Source of the DNA: Nocardioides psychrotolerans
GTDB taxonomy: Bacteria > Actinomycetota > Actinomycetes > Propionibacteriales > Nocardioidaceae
Length of the DNA stretch: 64,000 nucleotides
NCBI RefSeq assembly: GCF_900113685.1
Contig: NZ_FOQG01000006.1
Coordinates: forward strand, 1 to 64,000
Direction of reading: 5' to 3'
In this document: positions 8,476 through 16,838 of the stretch, one piece after another
Position numbering within the stretch: the first letter of the stretch is position 1
Layout: each line of letters opens with the position of its first letter
Notes under the pieces: generated by a model
What the model was told of the DNA's origin: nothing
What the model saw: only the letters and a program-made list of their open reading frames with translations
Databases searched by the model: none
Made by a program: the position numbers and the translations under genes

Positions 8476-9789
8476 GTGAAGATCACCGTCATCGGTTGTG
8501 GCTACCTCGGCGCGACGCACGCCGCCTGCATGGCCGAGCTCGGCCACGACGTGCTCGGCGTCGAGGTCGACCAGCGCAAGCGCGACCTCCTGACCGCCGG
8601 CCGCGTGCCGTTCTGGGAGCCTGGCCTCGAGGACCTGCTGGCCAAGCACGTCGCCGCGGGACGGCTGAGGTTCACCGACTCGATGGAGGAGGCTGCGGCC
8701 TTCGCCGACCTGCACTTCCTCTGCGTCGGCACGCCGCAGCTGCCCTCCTCGATGGGCGCCGACGTCTCTTTCGTCGAGGCCGCGGTCACCGGGCTCGCAC
8801 CCCACCTGACCCGCCCAGCCACGATCATCGGGAAGTCGACCGTGCCCGTCGGCACCGCCCGCCGCATGGCTGCCGCTCTCGCTGACCTCGCCCCCGTCGG
8901 GGCCGAGGCCGAGCTGGTGTGGAACCCGGAGTTCCTCCGCGAAGGCTTCGCCGTCAAGGACACCCTCGAGCCGGACCGGATCGTGCTCGGCGTGGCCTCG
9001 GAGCGCTCCGAGCAGGCGATGCGCGACTTCTACGCACCCATCCTCGCGACCGGGACGCCGCTGATCGTGACCGACTACGCCACGGCCGAGCTGGTGAAGG
9101 TGTCGGCCAACGCCTTCCTCGCCACCAAGATCTCCTTCATCAACGCCGTCTCCGAGGTGTGTGAGGCGGCCGGGGCCGACGTGGTCGACCTCGCCGACGC
9201 GATCGGCCACGACGCGCGGATCGGGCGCCGCTTCCTCAACGCCGGCATCGGCTTCGGCGGCGGCTGCCTGCCCAAGGACATCCGCGCCTTCGTCCACCGC
9301 GCCGGCGAGCTCGGGGTCGAGGACGCGATGACGTTCCTGCGCCAGGTCGACGACATCAACCAGCGTCAACGCTCCCGCGTCGCACAGATCGCGACCTCCC
9401 TGCTCGGCGGCAGCGTCACCCGCGCCCGGATCGGCGTGTGGGGCGCGGCCTTCAAGCCCGACAGCGACGACGTGCGCGACTCCCCCGCCCTCTCCATCGC
9501 CGGCAAGCTGCACCTGCGCGGCGCGCACGTGACCGTCTACGACCCGCGGGCCAACGAGACAGCGCGCGCCATGTTCCCGACGCTCTCCTATGCAGGCTCG
9601 GCCGTCGAGGCCGCTCAGGACGCCGACCTGCTCCTGCACCTCACCGAGTGGCCCGAGTTCCGCACGGTCGACATCGCAGCCGTCGGGGACGTCGTGAGGC
9701 GCAAGCAGGTGCTCGACGGGCGCAACCTGCTCGACCTCGACGCGTGGCGGGCCGCCGGGTGGACCGCGCGGGGGCTCGGGCGGCGCTAG
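8476..9789 (+). CDS. ugd: UDP-glucose 6-dehydrogenase
   Basis: A 437-residue nucleotide-sugar dehydrogenase that oxidises UDP-glucose (or a related UDP-sugar) to the uronic acid with two NAD+. The N-terminal Rossmann motif GCGYLG is at residues 7-12, the central helix carries ELVKVSANAF with Lys208, and the catalytic cysteine is Cys264 in GGGCLPKDIRAF. Length is normal. The start is GTG, 9 bp after the aminotransferase stop. The product would feed surface polysaccharide synthesis; an epimerase follows. Confidence 0.9.
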   Translation: MKITVIGCGYLGATHAACMAELGHDVLGVEVDQRKRDLLTAGRVPFWEPGLEDLLAKHVAAGRLRFTDSMEEAAAFADLHFLCVGTPQLPSSMGADVSFVEAAVTGLAPHLTRPATIIGKSTVPVGTARRMAAALADLAPVGAEAELVWNPEFLREGFAVKDTLEPDRIVLGVASERSEQAMRDFYAPILATGTPLIVTDYATAELVKVSANAFLATKISFINAVSEVCEAAGADVVDLADAIGHDARIGRRFLNAGIGFGGGCLPKDIRAFVHRAGELGVEDAMTFLRQVDDINQRQRSRVAQIATSLLGGSVTRARIGVWGAAFKPDSDDVRDSPALSIAGKLHLRGAHVTVYDPRANETARAMFPTLSYAGSAVEAAQDADLLLHLTEWPEFRTVDIAAVGDVVRRKQVLDGRNLLDLDAWRAAGWTARGLGRR

Positions 9790-9944
9790 GCCGGTCGGTC
9801 GCACTGCGTCATCGGGCGCAACGTCATGCGGATGGTGGAGACGGGTCCTCACTCCGTATGACGTCGTCGTGGTCCGGGTGGAGAGGCCAGCCGAGGTCAG
9901 CGTTACCTTCGGGCTGTCGCGCTCCAGCCGGGATGGTTCCGCCC

Positions 9945-9960
9945 GGCGGATGACTGGTCC
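9945..9960 (+). repeat. 16-bp motif, copy 1
   Basis: GGCGGATGACTGGTCC upstream of the epimerase gene matches 15 of 16 bases of a motif at 31293-31308, upstream of a LuxR gene. The function is unknown; it could be a shared regulatory site or chance. Confidence 0.35.
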
Positions 9961-9964
9961 TTCG

Positions 9965-9992
9965 CCGGGTGGTCAGTCGTTTGGCCACCCGG
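9965..9992 (+). terminator. Possible hairpin terminator after ugd
   Basis: A 10-bp stem (CCGGGTGGTC paired with GGCCACCCGG, one G-U wobble) closes an 8-base loop in the 259-bp gap after ugd. There is no T-run, so the terminator role is tentative. The rest of this gap shows no gene. Confidence 0.3.
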
Positions 9993-10048
9993 GGCGCCCG
10001 AGACCTCTGGCCAACACGCCAGGCTCAGCACCTGGGTACGGTCCAGTC

Positions 10049-10948
10049 ATGCGCATCTTCTTCACCGGCGGCAGCGGCAAGGCCGGTCAGCACGTGGCGC
10101 CCTACCTCGCCTCGCAGGGCCACCACGTCACCAACGCCGACCTCGCCCCGCTGGGCCACCCGGACGTCGCCGACCTCCGCGTCGACCTCACCGACGCCGG
10201 TGAGACCTACTCGGCGCTCGCCGGGCTCGCGACCGCGGCCGAGCTCGACCTGCCCGAGAAGCCGTCGTACGACGCGGTCGTGCACTTCGCCGCCGTGCCC
10301 GCGATCCTGATCAGGTCCGACGCCGCGACCTATGCGACCAACGTCCTCAGCACCTACAACGTGCTCGAGGCGGCGACCCGGCTGGGCGTGCGCAAGGTCG
10401 TGTTCGCCTCGTCGGAGACGACCTACGGCATCTGCTTCGCGCAGGGCGAGCGGCGCCCGCTCTACGTCCCGGTCGACGAGGAGCACCCGACCGTCCCCGA
10501 GGACTCCTATGCGATGTCCAAGGTTGCCAACGAAGTGACCGCGAGGTCGTTCCACGCGCGCACCGGCGCAGACGTCTACGGCCTGCGGATCAACAATGTC
10601 ATCGAGCCGCACGAGTACGCCGAGCAGTTCCCGGCCTACCTCGCCGACCCGGCGCTGCGGCGGCGCAACGTCTTCGCCTACATCGACGTGCGCGACCTGG
10701 GGACGATGGTGCAGCGCTGCCTGGAGACCGACGGGCTGGGCTATGAGGTCTTCAACGTCGCCAACGCCGACCTGTCCGTCGCGGCGACGACCCCCGAGAT
10801 CCTGGACCGGTTCTACGACGGGGTCGAGGTGCGTCGCGAGATGGGGCGCGACGAGACGTTCTATGCCATCGACAAGGCGCGCGACCTGCTCGGCTGGACC
10901 CCGACCCACTCATGGCGCGACGTGCTGGCCGACCCGGCGTCCAGCTAG
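10049..10948 (+). CDS. NAD-dependent epimerase/dehydratase (extended SDR)
   Basis: A 299-residue extended short-chain dehydrogenase. The Rossmann motif FFTGGSGKAGQHVAPYL is at the N-terminus and the catalytic Tyr-x-x-x-Lys is in EDSYAMSKVANE, with a preceding SSETTYG serine. Members epimerise or dehydrate nucleotide sugars. The ATG at 10049 (MRIFFTGGSG) is fixed by the dinucleotide-binding strand; the frame overruns upstream to 9869. It lies 259 bp after ugd, which suggests related sugar-nucleotide work but separate transcription. It overlaps the convergent VOC gene by 4 bp. Confidence 0.86.
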   Translation: MRIFFTGGSGKAGQHVAPYLASQGHHVTNADLAPLGHPDVADLRVDLTDAGETYSALAGLATAAELDLPEKPSYDAVVHFAAVPAILIRSDAATYATNVLSTYNVLEAATRLGVRKVVFASSETTYGICFAQGERRPLYVPVDEEHPTVPEDSYAMSKVANEVTARSFHARTGADVYGLRINNVIEPHEYAEQFPAYLADPALRRRNVFAYIDVRDLGTMVQRCLETDGLGYEVFNVANADLSVAATTPEILDRFYDGVEVRREMGRDETFYAIDKARDLLGWTPTHSWRDVLADPASS

Positions 10949-11679
10949 CCCGCAGGAGCCGGAGCCGGAGCCGGGAGAACGCAGAACTCGTTGCCGGACG
11001 GGTCCGCGAAGGACCGCCAGGGCAGCTCGCCCCACTGCGCCGGGAGCTCGCGGCCCCCGCGCTCCGCGATGGTGGCCGCGACCTGGTCGGGGTCGTCACC
11101 GGACTCCAGCCGGACGTCGAGGTGCAGGCGGTTCTTGGCGGCGCCCTTGGGTGCCTGCTCAGCGCACAGCTCGAGGAGCGGACCCACCAGCGACGGGTGG
11201 CGCAGCGAGCGGGGTGCGGCGCCGGCCACATCGGTCCACCCGGTCAGCCAGGACCAGAACTCCGCGTCCCGGTCCGGGTCGGCCGAGTCGAGCGGGAGTG
11301 CGGCGATCGGTCCCGTGCCGTCGTACGACGCCCGCTCCTCCATCACGCACAGCGCATTGCCCTCGGGGTCGGCGAGCACCACCCGGGGCACGTCGCGCTG
11401 ACCGATGTCGAGGTGGCGTGCGCCCAGCCCCAGCAACCGCTCGACCACCTCGGCCTGGCGCGGTCCGCCGAGCAGGTCGGGGTGCAGCCGAGGCGGCTCG
11501 GACGGTGGCCCGGGGACGGGCTGGAAGCACAGGTCGAGCACGGGCCCACCCTTGATGCTCAGCCGCGTCTCGTAGATGCCCGGTGCGTCGGTCAGGGTCT
11601 CGCCGCCGACCACCGCCTCCCAGAACCGGCCGAGCCGTTGGGGCTCGACGGCGTCGATGACGAGGTTCTCCAGGTACAT
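10945..11679 (-). CDS. Tandem VOC (glyoxalase/bleomycin-resistance-like) domain protein
   Basis: A 244-residue protein with two vicinal-oxygen-chelate modules. The first, residues 1-115, begins MYLENLVIDAVEPQRLGRFW and contains HLDIGQRDVPRVVLADPEGN. The second, residues 130-244, contains LHLDVRLESGD and ends in FADPSGNEFCVLP. This looks like the glyoxalase-like-domain proteins common in actinobacteria; the substrate is unknown. The ATG at 11679 is the natural domain start. It is divergent from the first WS/DGAT gene across a 114-bp gap that holds two GGGACC boxes. Confidence 0.82.
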   Translation of the reverse strand: MYLENLVIDAVEPQRLGRFWEAVVGGETLTDAPGIYETRLSIKGGPVLDLCFQPVPGPPSEPPRLHPDLLGGPRQAEVVERLLGLGARHLDIGQRDVPRVVLADPEGNALCVMEERASYDGTGPIAALPLDSADPDRDAEFWSWLTGWTDVAGAAPRSLRHPSLVGPLLELCAEQAPKGAAKNRLHLDVRLESGDDPDQVAATIAERGGRELPAQWGELPWRSFADPSGNEFCVLPAPAPAPAG

Positions 11680-11723
11680 GGACCCACCGTAGGTCCCGGC
11701 CTCCGCGCGGGCCGGTGATTGGC

Positions 11724-11759
11724 GGGACCAACGGCGACGCCCACGGGACCTTGGGCTCC
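11724..11759. promoter_or_regulatory. Pair of DosR/DevR-like GGGACC-N3-GGC boxes
   Basis: Two similar sites, GGGACCAACGGCGAC at 11724-11738 and GGGACCTTGGGCTCC at 11745-11759, are spaced exactly 21 bp start to start, two helical turns. Actinobacterial dormancy regulators (DosR/DevR, OsdR) bind paired GGGAC-type half-sites, and the WS/DGAT gene tgs1 is a known DosR target in M. tuberculosis. The right halves match imperfectly. The gap separates the VOC gene from the WS/DGAT operon. Confidence 0.45.
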
Positions 11760-11793
11760 TGACGCGACGCCGTGCCCGGCGGTTCCATGAGGC

Positions 11794-13230
11794 ATGGACC
11801 GCACCAGCGCACTGGACTCGGCATTTCTGCACGTGGAGGACTCGCACTCGTCCCTGCACATCGCGAGCCTCGGCATCTTCGAAGGACCGGCGCCGACCCA
11901 GGCTGAGGTCGTGGCGGCGATCGAGCGCAAGCTGCCGGCCGTCCCTCGGCTGCGCCAGCGGCTGCGGACGGTCCCGTTGGCAGCGGGTCGGCCCGTGTGG
12001 GCCGACGATCCCGACTTCCACATCGAGCGCCACCTCAGCCGCATGCGCGTGCCCGCCCCGGGAGGCGAGGCGGAGCTGCGGGAGGTTGCGGGAGCCGTGC
12101 TCTCCGAGGCGCTCCCCCGCGACCGTCCGTTGTGGCAGGACGTCGTCCTCGAGGGGCTGGCGGAGGACCGTTGGGCGCTGTTGACCAAGGTGCACCACAC
12201 GATGGCCGACGGGATCGCCGGCACGGACCTGTTGGCCACGATCCTCGACCGGGCGCCCGACCAGCACCTAGAACAGGACCCGGACCAGGGCAGTGGCGAG
12301 GACGAGGACTGGGCACCGGCCCGACCGCCGACACCAGGACGCCTGGTCGCCGACGCGGTGTGGGAGCAGGCGCTGCTGCGCTCCCGGGAGCTGCGGGGCC
12401 TGCCTCGGGCTGTCGGCGCCACGCTGCGCCACCCGGTCGCGGCCGCCCGCTCCGCCAGCACCATCGGACAGGGCGTGCTCGGCTTCGCCCGCGCGGTGGT
12501 GCCCACCACGCCGTCCTCCCTCGTGGGCCCCCTCGGCCGGGACCGCGAGTTCCGCTGGACCCGGATCAGCCTCGCCGACGCCCTCCTGGTCCGCGAACGT
12601 CTCGGCGGCACCGTCAACGATGTCGTCCTGGCGGCCGTCACGAAGGGATTCCGTGACCTCGAGCAGGCCCGCGGGCTGGGTGCGGATCCGAACAGCGTTC
12701 GCTGCCTCGTGCCGGTCTCGGTGCGCCGAGACTCCTCGGGCACGCTCGACAACGAGGTCTCTGCCCTGTTGCTCACGCTGCCGGTCGAGCTCGAGGACCC
12801 GCGTGACCGGTTCTACGAGGTCGCCACCCGGACCCTGGCGCTCAAGGAGTCGCACGAGGCCCAGGCGGGTCAGTGGGCGCTGTCGGTCGCCGACGCACTG
12901 CCCCCGCCGGCAGTGGCGGGGTTCCTGCACCTCGCGTTCCGGGTGCCGCACCGCAACCTGACCACCGTCGTCACGAACGTCCCCGGTCCGCGCACGACGC
13001 TCTACCTCGCCGGGCGACGGATGATCGCCACCTACCCCTACGTGCCGATCGCGGACCGGCTGAGGATCGGGGTCGCGGTCACGTCGTACGGCGAGCACCT
13101 CTTCTTCGGCGTCACCACGGACCGGGACTCCACACCCGACGCCGATGTCCTGGTCGACGGGCTCCAGTCCGGTTTCGCCGACCTGCTCGCGGTCGCGAGC
13201 TCTCGTCGCCCACGCAAGGAGTCCCGGTGA
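11794..13230 (+). CDS. Wax ester synthase / diacylglycerol O-acyltransferase (WS/DGAT)
   Basis: A 478-residue bacterial bifunctional acyltransferase that esterifies long-chain alcohols or diacylglycerol with acyl-CoA to make storage lipid. The catalytic HHxxxDG motif is intact (HHTMADG, residues 134-140). The C-terminal region contains NVPGPRTTLYLAGRR, the conserved NxPGP segment of the family. Length is standard. The stop overlaps the start of a second family member (GTGA), so the two are translationally coupled, and an MFS gene follows. Two possible DosR-like boxes lie upstream. Confidence 0.9.
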   Translation: MDRTSALDSAFLHVEDSHSSLHIASLGIFEGPAPTQAEVVAAIERKLPAVPRLRQRLRTVPLAAGRPVWADDPDFHIERHLSRMRVPAPGGEAELREVAGAVLSEALPRDRPLWQDVVLEGLAEDRWALLTKVHHTMADGIAGTDLLATILDRAPDQHLEQDPDQGSGEDEDWAPARPPTPGRLVADAVWEQALLRSRELRGLPRAVGATLRHPVAAARSASTIGQGVLGFARAVVPTTPSSLVGPLGRDREFRWTRISLADALLVRERLGGTVNDVVLAAVTKGFRDLEQARGLGADPNSVRCLVPVSVRRDSSGTLDNEVSALLLTLPVELEDPRDRFYEVATRTLALKESHEAQAGQWALSVADALPPPAVAGFLHLAFRVPHRNLTTVVTNVPGPRTTLYLAGRRMIATYPYVPIADRLRIGVAVTSYGEHLFFGVTTDRDSTPDADVLVDGLQSGFADLLAVASSRRPRKESR

Positions 13231-14597
13231 AGCGCTTCCCGATGGCACCCGCCGATGCCGCCTGGCTCCGGATGGACCGTCCCACCAACCTGATGGTCGT
13301 CACCTCGGTGATGTGGTTCGACGAGGCACTGGACTGGACGGCGTTGCGAGCGCTGATCCAGCACCGGATGGTCGATCGTTTCCCGCGCTTCCGGCAGCGT
13401 GTCGTCGAGGAGCACGGCCACTACTGCTGGGAGGACGTCGAGGGGTTCGACCTCGAGGAGCACCTCCACCCGGTCCACCTGGCCGAACCGGCCGGACGCG
13501 AGCAGCTCCAGGAGTTCACCAGCGGCCTGGTCAGTGTGCCGCTGGACCACGCCCGCCCACTGTGGGACCTCTACCTGGTCGAGAACTACGGCTCCGGGTG
13601 CGCCGCGGTCTTCCGGATGCACTACGCCATCGCCGACGGGATCGCGCTGGCCCGGATGCTGATGTCGCTGACCGACGACCCCGAGGTCGAGCCGGTCGCG
13701 GTGACCGAGCCCGAGGCCGCCGCTGACGGCTCCCGCGGCCCGCTCGCCGGCGTGGTCGCACACGAGCTGTTCGAGGCGCTCGTGCACCCGCGGCGACTCG
13801 CGGCCCTGGTCGCCCGGCCCGGGCGGATCCTGGACCTCGCGCGCACCGCGGTCGCCGACACGGAGGCCCTGGCCCAGCTCACCGTCATGCCGGCCGACCG
13901 GCAGACCGCTCTGCGGGGGGTTGCCGGTGTGCGCAAGAGCGTCACGTGGTCACCACCGGTGCCGCTCGACAGCCTGCGTGGTGCCGCCCACCTGACCGGC
14001 ACCACGGTCAACGACGTCCTCCTCTCCGCGGTGTCCGGAGCACTGCGCGCCCACCTGGTCCGACGACGCAGCCCGGTCCACGACGTGCGCGCGATCGTCC
14101 CGTTCAACCTCCGGCCGCTGGACCAGCCGTTGCCCGCCGAGCTCGGCAACAAGTTCGGCCTGGTCTACATCCCGCTGCCCCTGACCACCGCGCACCGGCA
14201 CGAGCGGTTGCGGGAGATGGCCCGGCGGACCCGGCGGGTGAAGGACTCGGCCCAGGGGCTGGTCGCGTTCGGCATCCTCGAGCTCGTCGGTCTGGCACCT
14301 CAGTTCGTGGAGGACCTCGCGATCGACGTGTTCGCCTCCAAGGGCACCGGCGTCATGACCAACGTCCCCGGACCCCGCCGCCCGGTGACGCTGGTCGGCA
14401 CCCGGCTGGTCGGCACCATCGGCTGGGGCCCGACCTCGGGCGACCTCGCCCTGGGCGTCGCGATGTTCAGCTATGCGGGCACGGTCACGATCGGGCTGTG
14501 CGTCGACGCCGACCTGGTCCCGGACGTCGAGCTGCTGCTCGCCGACCTGCTCACCGAGCTCGACGCCCTGATCACACCCGAGCTCGTCGCACCCTAG
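13227..14597 (+). CDS. WS/DGAT-family protein with altered catalytic motif
   Basis: A 456-residue paralogue of the preceding gene, starting with GTG inside its stop codon. It keeps the family architecture, including NDVLLSAVSGALR, an RAIVPFNLRP segment and NVPGPRRPVTLVG. In place of HHxxxDG it has HYAIADG at residues 132-138, so the second, normally catalytic His is Tyr133 (codon TAC). It may be inactive as an acyltransferase, act as a partner subunit of the first enzyme, or use different chemistry. Confidence 0.85.
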   Translation: MKRFPMAPADAAWLRMDRPTNLMVVTSVMWFDEALDWTALRALIQHRMVDRFPRFRQRVVEEHGHYCWEDVEGFDLEEHLHPVHLAEPAGREQLQEFTSGLVSVPLDHARPLWDLYLVENYGSGCAAVFRMHYAIADGIALARMLMSLTDDPEVEPVAVTEPEAAADGSRGPLAGVVAHELFEALVHPRRLAALVARPGRILDLARTAVADTEALAQLTVMPADRQTALRGVAGVRKSVTWSPPVPLDSLRGAAHLTGTTVNDVLLSAVSGALRAHLVRRRSPVHDVRAIVPFNLRPLDQPLPAELGNKFGLVYIPLPLTTAHRHERLREMARRTRRVKDSAQGLVAFGILELVGLAPQFVEDLAIDVFASKGTGVMTNVPGPRRPVTLVGTRLVGTIGWGPTSGDLALGVAMFSYAGTVTIGLCVDADLVPDVELLLADLLTELDALITPELVAP

Positions 14598-14607
14598 GCT
14601 GCCCCGG

Positions 14608-15753
14608 GTGCTGCTGCCCCCGGATCGTCGTCTCGGGATCCTGCTCCTCGGGGTCGCCGCCGGGACCAACATCCCGACACCGCTGCTGCTGATCTACCGC
14701 GACGAGCTGGACATGTCGTCCACCTCGCTGACGGCGCTCTTCGGGGTCTACGCGCTGGGGCTGGTGCCGGCGCTCAGCCTCGCCGGCCCCGCCGCCGACC
14801 GCTGGGGCCGCAGGCTGGTCGTGATCCCGACCGCCCTCGTGTCCGCAGCCGCCTCGTTGCTCTTCGTGACCGCGACCGCGAGTGAGCCACTGCTGTTCCT
14901 GGTGCGCTTCCTCCAGGGCGCTGGGGCCGGCGCCGTCTTCAGCATCGGCAGCGCCTGGCTGGTCGAGTCGGCGCACCGGGCGGGCCGCACGTCGGGCGCC
15001 CGGACCGCGGCGGTGACGATGACCGGCGGTTTCGCGATCGGGCCGGTGATGGCGGGCCTGATCGGCGAGTGGGGACCCCTCCCCCTGGTGCTGCCCTACC
15101 TGCTGCACGCGACGTTCCTGCTGGTCACGGTGGCCGTCGCCTGGTCGGTCCCGGAGACGTTGACGTCGCCGCGGGCGCGGCACCCGGACACCGGCCGAGG
15201 GCCGCTGCGTCCGGGCACGGCGCGCACGGCGCTCCTCGTCGTCGCACCGTTGGCGGTCTGCGTCTACGCCTTCCCCGCCAGCGCGGTGGGTGGCATCCCG
15301 GTGCTGATCGGCTTCCCGGTCGCACCCGTGGCGCTCACCGGGCTGCTCGCCGGGATGACCTTGGGCATGGGCGCCCTGGCCGCGCCGTTGCAGGGCCGCC
15401 TCGGCGCCCGGACCGCGCCGGTGGCCGCGACCTGTGGCGCCGTGGGCTACGCCGCGACGGCGACCGCGGCCGCCGTACCTCCGCTGCTGCTGCTCGCGGT
15501 GCCCGCCGCGTGCCTGCTCGGAGCCGGTGGCGGGCTGGCACTGGCGAGCGGGCTCTCGCGGCTCCCGGGCGTCGCTGCCGAGGGGCGCCTCGGCACGGTG
15601 TCGGCGGCCTACTACGGCTTCGCCTACCTCGGCTTCGCGATGCCGCTGCTGCTCGCGTTCTTCTCGGCGTACGTCGACGTGGCGGCGCTCCTGGCCGGCC
15701 TCGCCGTCGTGTGTGCCCTGCTCGCCGCGCAGCAGGCTCGCGCCCGCCTCTGA
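14608..15753 (+). CDS. MFS transporter
   Basis: A 381-residue 12-helix major facilitator transporter with a short N-terminus. The DRWGRRLVVIPTA loop between helices 2 and 3 matches the MFS signature GXXXDRXGRR. It starts with GTG 10 bp after the second WS/DGAT stop and so is probably the third gene of that operon. It may export lipid, alcohol or a drug-like compound; the substrate cannot be read. It is convergent with the LLM oxidoreductase gene with only 4 bp between stops. Confidence 0.85.
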   Translation: MLLPPDRRLGILLLGVAAGTNIPTPLLLIYRDELDMSSTSLTALFGVYALGLVPALSLAGPAADRWGRRLVVIPTALVSAAASLLFVTATASEPLLFLVRFLQGAGAGAVFSIGSAWLVESAHRAGRTSGARTAAVTMTGGFAIGPVMAGLIGEWGPLPLVLPYLLHATFLLVTVAVAWSVPETLTSPRARHPDTGRGPLRPGTARTALLVVAPLAVCVYAFPASAVGGIPVLIGFPVAPVALTGLLAGMTLGMGALAAPLQGRLGARTAPVAATCGAVGYAATATAAAVPPLLLLAVPAACLLGAGGGLALASGLSRLPGVAAEGRLGTVSAAYYGFAYLGFAMPLLLAFFSAYVDVAALLAGLAVVCALLAAQQARARL

Positions 15754-15757
15754 CTCC

Positions 15758-16786
15758 TCAGACCGACGCCACCAGGGGCGCGACCTCGGTGCCGAGGAGC
15801 TCGATGCCGCGCAGCAGGTCGGCGTGCGCGAGGCGCGGGTTGGTCATCTGGAGCGAGAGCCGGTCGACGCCGCCGAGCTGCTCGGAGACCCGGCGGATCT
15901 TGTCGGCCACCGTCTGCGGGTCTCCCATGAAGAACGCCCCGTTCTCCCCCGCGGTCGCGTCGAAGCGGGCCCGGGTCGGCGGCGGGAAGCCGCGCTCGCG
16001 GGAGACCTTGGTGAACATCTCCTCCCAGCCCGGGTAGATCGTGTCGGCCGCGGCCTTCGTGGACTCCCCGACGAAGCCGAAGACGTGCAGGCCGACCTGG
16101 AGCTTCTCGGGGGCATGGCCGGCCTCGGCACCGGCGCGGCGGTAGAGGTCGACCATCGGGGCGAACTGGCGCGGCTCCCCGCCGATGATCGCGATCATCA
16201 GCGGCAGGCCGAGGAGCCCCGCGCGGACGAAGGACTGGGGCGTGCCACCGACGCCGACCCAGATCGGCAGCGGGTCCTGGAGCGGGCGCGGGTAGACGTT
16301 CTGGCGCACCATCGGCGGGCGGTGCCGCCCGGACCAGGTGACCTCGGTGTTGTCGCGGATCTGCAGCAGCAGCTCGAGCTTCTCGCTGAACAGCGAGTCG
16401 TAGTCGGCGAGGTCCAGCCCGAAGAGCGGGAACGCCTCGGTGAAGGAACCGCGGCCCACGACGAGGTCGATGCGGCCCTTCGAGATGAGGTCGAGGGTCG
16501 CGAACTGTTGGAAGACGCGCACCGGGTCGGCCGCGCTGAGCACCGTCACCGCGCTGCCGAGCCGGATCCGCTCGGTGCGGGCGGCGGCCGCGGCGAGGAT
16601 GACCGGAGGCGCGGAGTCGTAGTACTCGCAGCGGTGGTGCTCGCCGATGCCGAAGGAGTAGAGCCCGACCTGGTCGGCGAGGGAGATCTCCTCGAGCAGG
16701 TGCTCCATCCGCTCCGCGGCGCCGATCACGTGGCCGGTGGTCGGGTCGGTGACGGTCGAGACGAAGCTGTCGACGCCTACGTGCAT
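15758..16786 (-). CDS. LLM-class F420- or flavin-dependent oxidoreductase
   Basis: A 342-residue luciferase-like monooxygenase of TIM-barrel fold. It begins MHVGVDSFVST, has the GIGEHH motif near residue 46, and VVGRGSFTEAFPLFG typical of the NtaA/LLM subgroup. Such enzymes reduce or oxidise substrates with FMN or coenzyme F420. The ATG at 16786 was chosen because the barrel starts there; the frame overruns upstream. A 16-bp GGTTGA-type palindrome 21 bp upstream is shared with the YceI gene at 48.6 kb. Confidence 0.86.
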   Translation of the reverse strand: MHVGVDSFVSTVTDPTTGHVIGAAERMEHLLEEISLADQVGLYSFGIGEHHRCEYYDSAPPVILAAAAARTERIRLGSAVTVLSAADPVRVFQQFATLDLISKGRIDLVVGRGSFTEAFPLFGLDLADYDSLFSEKLELLLQIRDNTEVTWSGRHRPPMVRQNVYPRPLQDPLPIWVGVGGTPQSFVRAGLLGLPLMIAIIGGEPRQFAPMVDLYRRAGAEAGHAPEKLQVGLHVFGFVGESTKAAADTIYPGWEEMFTKVSRERGFPPPTRARFDATAGENGAFFMGDPQTVADKIRRVSEQLGGVDRLSLQMTNPRLAHADLLRGIELLGTEVAPLVASV

Positions 16787-16807
16787 GAGAGTGCCTCTCG
16801 CGGTAGT

Positions 16808-16823
16808 GGTTGACGGCTCAACG
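16808..16823 (-). promoter_or_regulatory. MarR-like palindromic operator, copy 1
   Basis: GGTTGACGGCTCAACG is an inverted repeat (GGTTGA / TCAACG) 21 bp upstream of the LLM oxidoreductase start. It closely matches the site at 48622-48637 before the YceI gene. The symmetry resembles MarR-family operators. Confidence 0.5.
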
Positions 16824-16838
16824 GTTTGACGCCGGCTG

